NCBI GenBank assembly: GCA_937892135.1
Contig: CALAUK010000188.1
Location: 1-6,324 of the forward strand
Origin: an uncultured Clostridia bacterium
Lineage (GTDB): Bacteria > Bacillota > Clostridia > UBA1381 > UMGS1253
Length of the DNA: 6,324 nucleotides
Direction: 5' to 3'
The position numbers and the translations under genes are program-made. Shown piece by piece: positions 1 through 5,941 of the stretch. Within the stretch, counting starts at the first letter, position 1. Each line of letters opens with the position of its first letter. The notes under the pieces were generated by a model. It searched no databases. It had not been told where the DNA came from and saw nothing but the letters and a program-made list of their open reading frames with translations.

Positions 1-557
1 TGCGCCTTGCAGGAAGAAGAATTGCAAGAGAAGTTATCGCAGTTTACGAAGATGGTCTTGATGAGGCTCAGAAAGAGGTTGAGTTTAAACACGAGGTACG
101 CATTATGCATCTTCCTTTAAGAAGAGTATCTTTAGCTCAGAAAGAGGCTGCAGAACGAGGCATTAAAGAGTACTTTGCGAACAGAAAAGATAACACATTC
201 GATTATAACGATGTTGCGCACGTTCAGGTGCATACAGGAACATTGGCGCGTTTTGAGCTTCAGAACGAGGAAAATGTTTTAAATACAGAGGTTCACATTG
301 TAAAAATGGGAAGCATTGCTATTGCAACAAATCCGTTTGAGCTATTTTTAGATTACGGAAACAAGATTAAGGCAAGAAGCAAAGCTGAGCAGACATTCTT
401 AATTCAGCTCGCTAATGGCCACGAGGGATATCTTCCCACTAAAAAGGCAGAGCTTGGCGGACATTACAGCGCATTCGTTTCCAGTGGTCTTGTAGGTCAC
501 GAGGGCGGAGATCTGCTTGTAAGAAATACTTTGCAGGAGATTAATAAATTATTTTAA
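1..557 (+). CDS. Neutral/alkaline ceramidase-like protein, C-terminal part (5' end outside window)
   Basis: The reading frame is open from the left edge (first full codon at base 3, reading RLAGRRIAREVIAVYEDG) to TAA at 555-557, so this is the last ~184 residues of a longer protein. The ATG at 105 is internal, not the start. The C-terminal half resembles bacterial proteins of the neutral/alkaline non-lysosomal ceramidase family: a segment with IAIATNPFELFLDYG, then LANGHEGYLPT, then a Gly/His-rich stretch (GGHYSAF), then LVGHEGGDLLV and a short final helix. In that family the N-terminal part, not visible here, carries the zinc-binding and catalytic residues, so activity cannot be judged. Many bacterial members sit in sugar-use clusters and may not act on ceramide. 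The next gene starts 12 bases downstream, so the two are probably co-transcribed. Family call fairly sure; substrate unknown. Confidence 0.7.
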   Translation, partial: RLAGRRIAREVIAVYEDGLDEAQKEVEFKHEVRIMHLPLRRVSLAQKEAAERGIKEYFANRKDNTFDYNDVAHVQVHTGTLARFELQNEENVLNTEVHIVKMGSIAIATNPFELFLDYGNKIKARSKAEQTFLIQLANGHEGYLPTKKAELGGHYSAFVSSGLVGHEGGDLLVRNTLQEINKLF

Positions 558-569
558 GGAGGAGACGTT

Positions 570-1919
570 ATGATAAAAACAGCTTTTGTTGGTTTTGGTG
601 AGGTTAACACACCTAAGGAAGTTATAATAAAAAAATGTGAAAAGGCTAAGAAGGACCTTGAGGCAAAGGGCCTTGACTTAGTAAGTGTTTACCCCGTAAC
701 AGATGATTACGAGGAAAAGGACGTAAACAGTGCTATTGAGGCGCTAAAGGGCAAGGACTTTGACAGCTTGGTTATCTGTATTGCAGGTTGGATTCCTACT
801 CACGCAGTAGTAAAGGTTTGCGAGCAGTTTAAAGATAAGCCCATGGTATTATGGGGCCTTTGCGGTTGGATTGAAGATGACGGAAGACTTGTAACAACTG
901 CAGACCAGGCAGGAACAAGTGCTTTAAGAAAGGTTTTCTATGACCTTGGTTATACATTTAAGTATGTATACGATATAATCGGAAAAGAAAGCAAAGTTGG
1001 CGTTGTAGCAGATTATTGTGCGGCAGCTTCTGCGGCTAAGAAATTAAGAAGTGCAAAGGTTGGTATGGCAGGTTACCGCGATATGAATCTTTACGGTACT
1101 TTGTATGATGGAACTTCTCTGAAGAGAGTAGTAGGTCCCGAAATCGAAACTTTTGAAATGCTTGAAATGCAGCAGAGATACGAAAAGATTACTGACGAAG
1201 AAAAACAGGCTGTTATTGACAGCGAAATGAGCAAGTGGAACTTTGTAAAGCCTGCTAAAGTTGAGGGTATGAAGATGGCTGCAGGATACTACCTTGCAGT
1301 TAAGCAGCTTATCGACGAGAGAGGCTATGACGCAATATCACTTAAAGATGTTGACGGTATGAAAAAGCTATTAGGCTTCCCTCCTGCTCCGATTTTGATG
1401 CTTTTGTCTGATGCGGCAAAGGTTTCAACAATTCCGGAAAATGACTGTCTGGGTAATGTTACTCAGCTTATGGTAAAATACTTAACAGGTCAGTGCGGAG
1501 CATATCTTGAGTTTTATGAATACTTTGAGGACAGAGTTATCGCAGGTGTTCCGGATTACGTTCCCGCTGAAATCACAGAGGGACAGACAGAGGTTCTTCC
1601 CGCAGCGTTTGGTGAGCTAAACGAAGGTATACTTAATGTTTCAAAGGTAAAAACAGGCGAATTAACAATGTGCCGTTTGTTTACTGATAAAGGAAAGTAT
1701 TATATGCACATGGTTAAGGGCGAGGGTGTTACTCCGAGAAAATGGGAGGAATGCGGTTGGACACAGCCTGCACCTCAGCTTCCCGGCCTTGAAATCATTA
1801 TGGAGGACACAGAAAAGTTCTGTCAGAATGTTATGTGTCAGCACTACATAATTTCCTACGGCGACAATACTGAAAAGATTAAAAACCTTTGTGATATTTT
1901 AGGAATTGAAATTCTATAA
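570..1919 (+). CDS. L-fucose/L-arabinose isomerase-like sugar isomerase family protein
   Basis: This 449-residue protein starts at ATG 570 behind AAGGAGG at 556-562, which overlaps the stop of the gene before it. The N-terminal half (about 1-180) is a Rossmann-like region, including FDSLVICIAGWIPTHAVV and WGLCGW. The C-terminal half resembles the fucose isomerase C-terminal fold. Possible metal and catalytic residues, placed by pattern against E. coli FucI, are Glu290/Asp292 in IPENDCLGN, an acidic group at Glu314-Glu317, and His425 in QHYIISYGD. The usual second metal-site region is altered (LEFYEYFEDR), so the preferred substrate may not be fucose. In this family the reaction is aldose-ketose isomerisation in the cytoplasm. 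It is the last gene before a strong terminator and shares an operon with the ceramidase-like gene. The family is clear; the actual sugar cannot be read from sequence. Confidence 0.8.
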   Translation: MIKTAFVGFGEVNTPKEVIIKKCEKAKKDLEAKGLDLVSVYPVTDDYEEKDVNSAIEALKGKDFDSLVICIAGWIPTHAVVKVCEQFKDKPMVLWGLCGWIEDDGRLVTTADQAGTSALRKVFYDLGYTFKYVYDIIGKESKVGVVADYCAAASAAKKLRSAKVGMAGYRDMNLYGTLYDGTSLKRVVGPEIETFEMLEMQQRYEKITDEEKQAVIDSEMSKWNFVKPAKVEGMKMAAGYYLAVKQLIDERGYDAISLKDVDGMKKLLGFPPAPILMLLSDAAKVSTIPENDCLGNVTQLMVKYLTGQCGAYLEFYEYFEDRVIAGVPDYVPAEITEGQTEVLPAAFGELNEGILNVSKVKTGELTMCRLFTDKGKYYMHMVKGEGVTPRKWEECGWTQPAPQLPGLEIIMEDTEKFCQNVMCQHYIISYGDNTEKIKNLCDILGIEIL

Positions 1920-1921
1920 TG

Positions 1922-1958
1922 AAAAAGACGCTATGCCTGGCATAGCGTCTTTCTTTTT
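1922..1958. terminator. Bidirectional rho-independent terminator between convergent genes
   Basis: Perfect inverted repeat: arm 1924-1937 (AAAGACGCTATGCC) pairs with 1939-1952, giving about 13 usable base pairs closed by a 3-base loop. On the plus strand it is followed by a T-rich tail (TTTCTTTTT). On the minus strand the bases at 1922-1926 supply TTTTT. It therefore stops both the isomerase operon and the convergent dehydrogenase gene, whose stop codon lies at 1957-1959. Confidence 0.9.
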
Positions 1959-3024
1959 AAAGCTCTTTAAGCTTTTTAATAATTTCATCGCCGACTTCTT
2001 TTGTGGTGTTGTTTCCGCCAAGGTCAGGAGTGAGACAGGTTTTTTCTACAAGCACCTTTTCAATGCAGTCTATAAGCTTTTTACCCCAGTCGGCGTGACC
2101 GAAGAAATCAAGCATCTGACTTGCGGACCATACTGTTGCTAAAGGATTTGCCATTCCCTGACCTGCAATATCGGGAGCAGAGCCGTGAATCGGCTCAAAC
2201 ATTGAGGGAAAGCTTTTTTCGGGATTTATGTTTGCGCCTGCCGCAAGCCCCATGCCGCCTGCGATTGCAGCGCCTAAGTCTGTTAGTATGTCACCAAAAA
2301 GATTTGATGTAACGACTATCTCAAAACGCTTGGGGTCTTTAACCATAAACATACTTGCGGCGTCAACAAGGTATGAATAAGTTTTAACCTCGGGATAATC
2401 TTTTCCGACTTCGGAAAAAATCTGATCCCAGAAAACCATAGAGTAGTTAAGAGCGTTTGCCTTTGAGATGCTTGTAAGCGATTTGCCCTCCGCCTTTGCA
2501 AGCTCATAGGCATATCTTATAACACGCTCACAGCCTTTTCTTGAGAAAACGCCGTCCTGAATAACAACCTCGTTGGGTTTTCCGCGGAAGAGCCAGCTTC
2601 CGCTTCCTGCATATTCGCCCTCGGTGTTTTCGCGGACAAATATCATATCAATATCTTCAGGAGAAGCATCCTTTAAAGGAGTTGGTGCGCCGTTTAAAAG
2701 CTTAACTGGTCTTAAGTTTATGTACTGGTCAAAGCTTTTTCTTATAACCAATAATAAATCCCACAGGGAAATATGGTCGGGAACTCCGGGAGCGCCTACT
2801 GCGCCTAAGAAGATTGCATCAAAATTTTTAAGCTGTTCGATACCGTCTTCTGCCATCATTCTGCCTGTTTCCTTGTAGTACTCGCAGCCCCAGGGAAAGT
2901 GAGTAAATTCAAAATTAAAGCTTCCGTCAAGAGAAGAAACCTCTTTTAAAACTTTAATTCCCTCATCTATAACTTCAGGGCCTATACCGTCTCCTGCAAT
3001 AACTGCAATTTTATATGTTTTCAT
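1957..3024 (-). CDS. D-malate/tartrate dehydrogenase (NAD-dependent, decarboxylating), isopropylmalate dehydrogenase superfamily
   Basis: This 355-residue cytoplasmic enzyme is the usual length for the TtuC/DmlA group. Members oxidise D-malate to pyruvate and CO2, or act on tartrate, using NAD and a divalent metal. The sequence shows the start motif IAVIAGDGIGPEV (6-18) and the group signature HFPWGCEYYKETGRMM (42-57) with LGAVGAPGVPDHISLW (73-88). Predicted substrate and metal residues are Arg95, Arg105, Arg131, Tyr138, Lys188, Asp221, Asp245 and Asp249. The NAD site is HGSAPDIAGQGMANP (280-294). HFPWG and PDHISLW point to tartrate/D-malate dehydrogenase rather than leuB or icd. The frame is open back to 3192, but the start is ATG 3022-3024, because GGAGGT (3031-3036) sits six bases upstream and the conserved fold begins there. 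It is divergent from a LysR gene, as in E. coli dmlA/dmlR. No catalytic residue is missing. Choice between D-malate and tartrate is uncertain. Confidence 0.88.
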   Translation of the reverse strand: MKTYKIAVIAGDGIGPEVIDEGIKVLKEVSSLDGSFNFEFTHFPWGCEYYKETGRMMAEDGIEQLKNFDAIFLGAVGAPGVPDHISLWDLLLVIRKSFDQYINLRPVKLLNGAPTPLKDASPEDIDMIFVRENTEGEYAGSGSWLFRGKPNEVVIQDGVFSRKGCERVIRYAYELAKAEGKSLTSISKANALNYSMVFWDQIFSEVGKDYPEVKTYSYLVDAASMFMVKDPKRFEIVVTSNLFGDILTDLGAAIAGGMGLAAGANINPEKSFPSMFEPIHGSAPDIAGQGMANPLATVWSASQMLDFFGHADWGKKLIDCIEKVLVEKTCLTPDLGGNNTTKEVGDEIIKKLKEL

Positions 3025-3052
3025 AAGTCTACCTCCATTTGTTTGTACTAAC

Positions 3053-3081
3053 ATTATAATAGAGAAAAACCTGTTTGTAAA
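3053..3081 (-). promoter_or_regulatory. Sigma-A promoter of the malate/tartrate dehydrogenase gene
   Basis: Read on the minus strand: -35 TTTACA (plus 3076-3081, one mismatch to consensus), a 17-base spacer, and -10 TATAAT (plus 3053-3058, perfect). The expected start of transcription is near 3046, giving a leader of about 20 bases with GGAGGT before ATG 3024. It is back-to-back with the regulator's promoter; the two -35 boxes are 12 bases apart. Confidence 0.8.
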
Positions 3082-3088
3082 ATACATA

Positions 3089-3118
3089 TTTGCTTGACAA
3101 CTATAGGCAAAAACTATA
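3089..3118. promoter_or_regulatory. Probable LysR-type operator, ATAG-N7-CTAT
   Basis: Positions 3103-3117 read ATAG-N7-CTAT (TATAG/CTATA if extended to 3102-3118). This fits the T-N11-A dyad format of LysR-type regulators and resembles the ATAC-N7-GTAT site of BenM/CatM. Its centre, 3110, lies about 64 bases upstream of the predicted dehydrogenase start, the classic place for the recognition site. It also lies between the -35 and -10 of the regulator's own promoter, which would allow autorepression. A second, looser dyad TTTGC-N13-GCAAA (3089-3111) and a direct repeat AACTATA (3099-3105 and 3112-3118) overlap it. Binding is inferred, not shown. Confidence 0.6.
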
Positions 3119-3122
3119 TAAT
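3094..3122 (+). promoter_or_regulatory. Perfect-consensus sigma-A promoter of the LysR-yitT-flavin reductase operon
   Basis: TTGACA at 3094-3099, a 17-base spacer, and TATAAT at 3117-3122: both boxes match consensus exactly. Transcription should begin near 3129-3131, leaving a leader of about 18 bases that contains the G-rich ribosome binding site. This promoter rules out translation starts at 3094 or 3121, since both lie upstream of the transcript start. Confidence 0.85.
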
Positions 3123-3147
3123 GGAAATTGCAAAGGGGGGGAGACGG

Positions 3148-4035
3148 GTGAATATTGTTCAGCTTAAATATTTTTGCGCAGTTTGTGAGCATAAAACTGT
3201 TGTGAAAGCGGCTGAGAAGCTCTGTATATCACAACCGTCTTTGTCTGATGCAATAAAAAAGCTTGAAAAAGAGTTTGGAATAGCTTTGTTTAAAAGAAGC
3301 AGCCGCGGAATGATTGCCACATATGAGGGCGAAGTTTTGTATAAAATGAGCCGCGAGTTAATTTCAAAAGAAGAAGAGCTTAAAACGGTTATGGAGGATC
3401 TGGGCGAAAAGAGAAAAAGATTACGGCTTGGAATTCCGCCTATGATTGGCTCTATTATAATGCCTGAGATTTATAAGGGATTTATAAAAGAAAACCCCGA
3501 AATTGCGGTTGAAACTGAAGAGAGCGGAGGAGGGGAGCTTATAGAAAAGCTTCTTTCTGGAGATTGTGACATGATTATTGTGCCCCATTCTGCCTCATTT
3601 GACGAAAGACTCTCTTTTATGCATATAGCAAGGCTTGAGATAGTGTGTTACACCTCAAAGGAAAACGGAATTTCAAAAAGAAAATATGTTACGCCCGAAC
3701 TTCTTTCGGGTGAGCCGTTGGTGCTGTTTGAAAACAGCTTCTTTCAGACAGAGGAAATAAAAAAATGGTTTGATAACGGAAAAGCAAAGCTGAATGTGCT
3801 TTTGCAGACGGGGCAGTTTTCGACAATGCAGAGCATTATTTTAAATAACACTGCATCGGGATTTATGTTCAGGCAGTTTTCTGAAAAAAATAAAGAGCTT
3901 GTTATGCTTTCTGCTAAGCCCTCGCTCTATCTCGATATAAGCCTTGTGTGGAAAAAAGGCTCATATACTTTTACAGGTATGAGAAAGTTTAAAGAATATG
4001 TAAAAGAAAACAACCCATTTGAACAAAGGAGATAA
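3148..4035 (+). CDS. LysR-family transcriptional regulator
   Basis: This 295-residue DNA-binding regulator is normal family length. The N-terminal winged helix-turn-helix (about 1-60) reads NIVQLKYFCAV, then AAEKLCISQPSLSDAIKKLE (21-40), then the wing with ALFKRSSRG and T-x-x-G. A linker helix follows (about 60-90). The effector-binding domain begins at about residue 91 (LRLGIPPMIGS) and runs to the end. The start is GTG 3148, because LysR homologues begin at MNIxQLxYF, the run of seven Gs at 3135-3141 supplies the ribosome binding site, and upstream in-frame starts at 3094 and 3121 fall inside the promoter. It is divergent from the malate/tartrate dehydrogenase gene with an operator between them, so it probably controls that gene and itself, with D-malate, tartrate or a related acid as the likely inducer (inference). 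It is co-transcribed with the two genes after it. Family certain; target inferred. Confidence 0.9.
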   Translation: MNIVQLKYFCAVCEHKTVVKAAEKLCISQPSLSDAIKKLEKEFGIALFKRSSRGMIATYEGEVLYKMSRELISKEEELKTVMEDLGEKRKRLRLGIPPMIGSIIMPEIYKGFIKENPEIAVETEESGGGELIEKLLSGDCDMIIVPHSASFDERLSFMHIARLEIVCYTSKENGISKRKYVTPELLSGEPLVLFENSFFQTEEIKKWFDNGKAKLNVLLQTGQFSTMQSIILNNTASGFMFRQFSEKNKELVMLSAKPSLYLDISLVWKKGSYTFTGMRKFKEYVKENNPFEQRR

Positions 4036-4039
4036 AACA

Positions 4040-4888
4040 ATGAAAAAAGGCGAAGGTATTAAAAATTTTTTGTTTATGAGCTTGGGCTGTGTGCTTCTTT
4101 CAGCGGGAGTATACTTTTTTAAAATTCCGAACGGCTTTACTACGGGCGGAGTTTCGGGTATAGCAACTATATTCGGTAAAATCACACCCGTAAGCGCAGG
4201 AGCGTGGATATGGATTTTAAATGCGGCGCTTCTTGTTTTGGGATTTTTGCTTTTAGGCAGGCAAAACGGAATAAAAACTGTTTATTGTAGCATGCTATAT
4301 TCAGCGATTATTTATATTTTTGAAAAGGTTTTCCCTATGAGTGCACCTTTTACTGATGAGCCTTTTATGGAGCTTGCATACGCTATGCTTCTTACGGCTA
4401 TCGGTTCTGCGATGATTTTTAACTCAAATGCATCATCGGGGGGAACTGATATTGCGGCACTTATATTAAAGAAGTTTACAAATATTGATGTAGGCAAGGC
4501 ACTTCTGGCTGTTGACTTTGTTGTTGCATCAAGCTCATTTTTCGTTTTCGGTATGAAGATAGGTCTGTTTTCACTCTTAGGCTTGTTTGCAAAGGCATTT
4601 ATAGTAGACGGTGTTATAGAAAGCTTTAACACCTGTAAGTACTTTATTGTTATAACAACAAAGCGCGATGAGGTATCAGAATATATTATGAAAACTCTTC
4701 ATCACGGCGCAACAATTCATTCTGTTATAGGTGAGTTTACAAAAGAAGAAAAAACTATGATACATACAGTCTGCAAGAGAGTTGAGGCAATAAGATTAAG
4801 AAACAAGGTTAAACAGATAGACCCTCATTCTTTTATTATTGTAACAACAAGCAGTGAAATTATAGGAAGAGGCTTTCGTAGCGTGTAA
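4040..4888 (+). CDS. YitT family membrane protein (YitT membrane domain plus C-terminal DUF2179)
   Basis: This 282-residue membrane protein starts at ATG 4040, eight bases after AAAGGAG (4025-4031) and four bases after the LysR stop. The in-frame TTG at 4019 would precede that site, so it is rejected. Hydrophobic segments lie at about 10-27, 53-73, 80-97, 111-128, 154-171 and 173-190. Family motifs are IPNGFTTGGVSGIATI (29-44) and NASSGGTDIAALIL (130-143). The C-terminal cytoplasmic part (about 199-282) is the DUF2179 domain, with TIHSVIGEFTKEEKTMIHTV (225-244) and DPHSFIIV (261-268). The molecular function of the YitT family is not settled; a transport role is suspected. It sits between a LysR gene and a redox protein gene, probably in one transcript. 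That could mean transport of the compound sensed by the regulator, but this is only a guess from position. Confidence 0.9.
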   Translation: MKKGEGIKNFLFMSLGCVLLSAGVYFFKIPNGFTTGGVSGIATIFGKITPVSAGAWIWILNAALLVLGFLLLGRQNGIKTVYCSMLYSAIIYIFEKVFPMSAPFTDEPFMELAYAMLLTAIGSAMIFNSNASSGGTDIAALILKKFTNIDVGKALLAVDFVVASSSFFVFGMKIGLFSLLGLFAKAFIVDGVIESFNTCKYFIVITTKRDEVSEYIMKTLHHGATIHSVIGEFTKEEKTMIHTVCKRVEAIRLRNKVKQIDPHSFIIVTTSSEIIGRGFRSV

Positions 4889-4912
4889 GCCGAGGCTTAA
4901 AGGAGAATTTTT

Positions 4913-5518
4913 ATGGATAACAAAGTTATGTTTAAAATCGGATATGGATTATATGTTCTTACCTGCGAGGAAGACGGCAAAGACAATGGCTGCATAATAA
5001 ATACGGCTATTCAGGTTACTTCAAACCCCAATCGCATTTCGGTGACGGTTAACAAACAAAACTACACAACTTATATGTGTCTTCGCAAAAAGAAGTTTAA
5101 TATAAGTATTTTAAGTGAGAAAGCAGATTTTGAAATCTTTAAACACTTTGGCTTTTCTTCAGGAGGAAAGATAGACAAATTCCGTGATTTCCCTGACTTT
5201 AAAAGGGCTGAAAACGGAGTTTCATATATAACAAAGGGCACGAACGCATATATTTCGTGCAAGGTTTATGAAACTATTGACCTTGGAAGCCATATTATGT
5301 TTATAGCAGATGTTACGGGCGGAGAAATTCTGTCGGACGAAAAAAGCGTAACTTATGATTATTACCATGAAAATATAAAACCAAAGCCCGGGAAAAGCGA
5401 AAACAAAACGGGCTACCGCTGCAAAATCTGCGGTTATGTTTACGAGGGAGAGAACTTACCATCTGATTTTATCTGTCCCTTATGCAAGCACGGTGCAGAA
5501 GATTTTGAGAAAATTTAA
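4913..5518 (+). CDS. Flavin reductase-like protein with C-terminal rubredoxin domain (Hrb-type)
   Basis: This 201-residue two-domain redox protein starts at ATG 4913, seven bases after AAAGGAG (4899-4905) and 24 bases after yitT. Residues 1-150 form a flavin reductase-like FMN-binding domain, with GCIINTAIQVTSNPNRISV (26-44), NISIL (63-67) and GSHIMFIADVTGGEIL (125-140). A Lys/Pro-rich linker (about 152-166) leads to a rubredoxin-type iron site with Cys170, Cys173, Cys188 and Cys191. Only 14 residues separate the two CxxC pairs, the short form seen in rubrerythrins rather than classical rubredoxin. The layout matches the high-molecular-weight rubredoxin (Hrb) of Moorella thermoacetica, which passes electrons from NADH to a flavodiiron protein that removes oxygen or nitric oxide. 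No flavodiiron partner is visible here. The gene is last in the LysR-yitT operon and is followed by a strong terminator. Domain call sure; physiological partner unknown. Confidence 0.9.
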   Translation: MDNKVMFKIGYGLYVLTCEEDGKDNGCIINTAIQVTSNPNRISVTVNKQNYTTYMCLRKKKFNISILSEKADFEIFKHFGFSSGGKIDKFRDFPDFKRAENGVSYITKGTNAYISCKVYETIDLGSHIMFIADVTGGEILSDEKSVTYDYYHENIKPKPGKSENKTGYRCKICGYVYEGENLPSDFICPLCKHGAEDFEKI

Positions 5519-5520
5519 CC

Positions 5521-5558
5521 AAAAGCAAACCGCAAATTTTGTGCGGTTTGCTTTTTTT
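5521..5558 (+). terminator. Rho-independent terminator of the LysR-yitT-flavin reductase operon
   Basis: AAAAGCAAACCGCA (5521-5534) pairs perfectly with 5542-5555, a 14-base-pair stem with a 7-base loop (5535-5541), followed by a run of seven Ts (5552-5558). It begins two bases after the flavin reductase stop. It also marks the edge of the normal-composition region: everything to its right is far richer in A+T. Confidence 0.95.
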
Positions 5559-5565
5559 ATATTTG

Positions 5566-5594
5566 TTGATTTTGAAAAAAAGATATAGTAAAAT
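5566..5594 (+). promoter_or_regulatory. Probable sigma-A promoter of the AT-rich segment
   Basis: TTGATT (5566-5571), a 17-base spacer (5572-5588), and TAAAAT (5589-5594). Four of six -35 bases and five of six -10 bases match consensus. It would give a leader of about 50 bases before ATG 5651. In such AT-rich sequence chance matches are common, so confidence is moderate; the correct spacing and the position just after a terminator and before a gene support it. Confidence 0.5.
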
Positions 5595-5650
5595 AGAATT
5601 AGTATCATATATTCAAAACAAAAATCATAATAAAAAACGAGGTGTAAAAA

Positions 5651-5941
5651 ATGAAAGAAATTATAGGTCAGATATTTGGTATAATCGGTCTTTTTATTTT
5701 TGTTTTTTCTTCTGATCTGTATAAACGAAAATTTGAAGAAAAAATGATGGAAAATAGACAACGTATAAACGAATCTTTATCAAATCGTTTTGGTTTTGAA
5801 ATTAAAAATGATTTGATGTGTGATGTTCTTTTATATAAAAAAATTGAAAAACGTGGATTCTTAATTAAAAATAATAAAGAAGGTTTTGAATGTCTGGAAA
5901 ATATAAGATTAGATGGCAGAAATCTGATTCAGAAGAATTAA
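5651..5941 (+). CDS. Small single-pass membrane protein, function unknown
   Basis: This 96-residue protein is not recognised. ATG 5651 follows GAGGTG (5639-5644) with six bases of spacing, a good ribosome binding site, and a plausible promoter lies upstream, so it is probably expressed. Residues 4-20 (IIGQIFGIIGLFIFVFS) form one membrane helix. It is followed by a charged region (about 22-45) that could be helical, then a Lys-rich tail. This suggests an N-terminal anchor with the rest in the cytoplasm. The last 17 codons overlap the next gene by 52 bases, unusually long for a normal gene pair. Its C-terminus may therefore not be the original one. In layout (helix, charged region) it recalls small membrane-bound replication proteins of phi29-type phages such as p16.7, but I see no sequence match and do not assign that role. 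A+T content is much higher than in genes to the left. Confidence 0.55.
   Translation: MKEIIGQIFGIIGLFIFVFSSDLYKRKFEEKMMENRQRINESLSNRFGFEIKNDLMCDVLLYKKIEKRGFLIKNNKEGFECLENIRLDGRNLIQKN

Noticed and set aside
2121..2878. Open frames on both strands within the dehydrogenase gene
   Set aside because: They are shadows of a clearly conserved gene, with no ribosome binding sites or recognisable domains.
3094..3147. Earlier starts (TTG 3094, ATG 3121) for the LysR gene
   Set aside because: They coincide with the -35 and -10 boxes of the regulator's own promoter and so lie upstream of the transcript; the family start motif begins at GTG 3148.
3025..3192. Upstream extension of the dehydrogenase frame by 56 residues
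   Set aside because: It crosses both promoters and the regulator start, has no family similarity, and the GGAGGT site before ATG 3024 sets the real start.
4019..4039. TTG start at 4019 for the YitT gene
   Set aside because: The ribosome binding site AAAGGAG lies downstream of it and is properly spaced for ATG 4040.
4312..4632. 106-residue open frame on the minus strand inside the YitT gene
   Set aside because: It is antisense to conserved YitT motifs, with no promoter or ribosome binding site and no recognisable family.
4887..4898. Small hairpin AAGCC-GA-GGCTT between yitT and the flavin reductase gene
   Set aside because: Only four to five pairs with a tiny loop and no T run; too weak to act as a terminator, and it may be chance.
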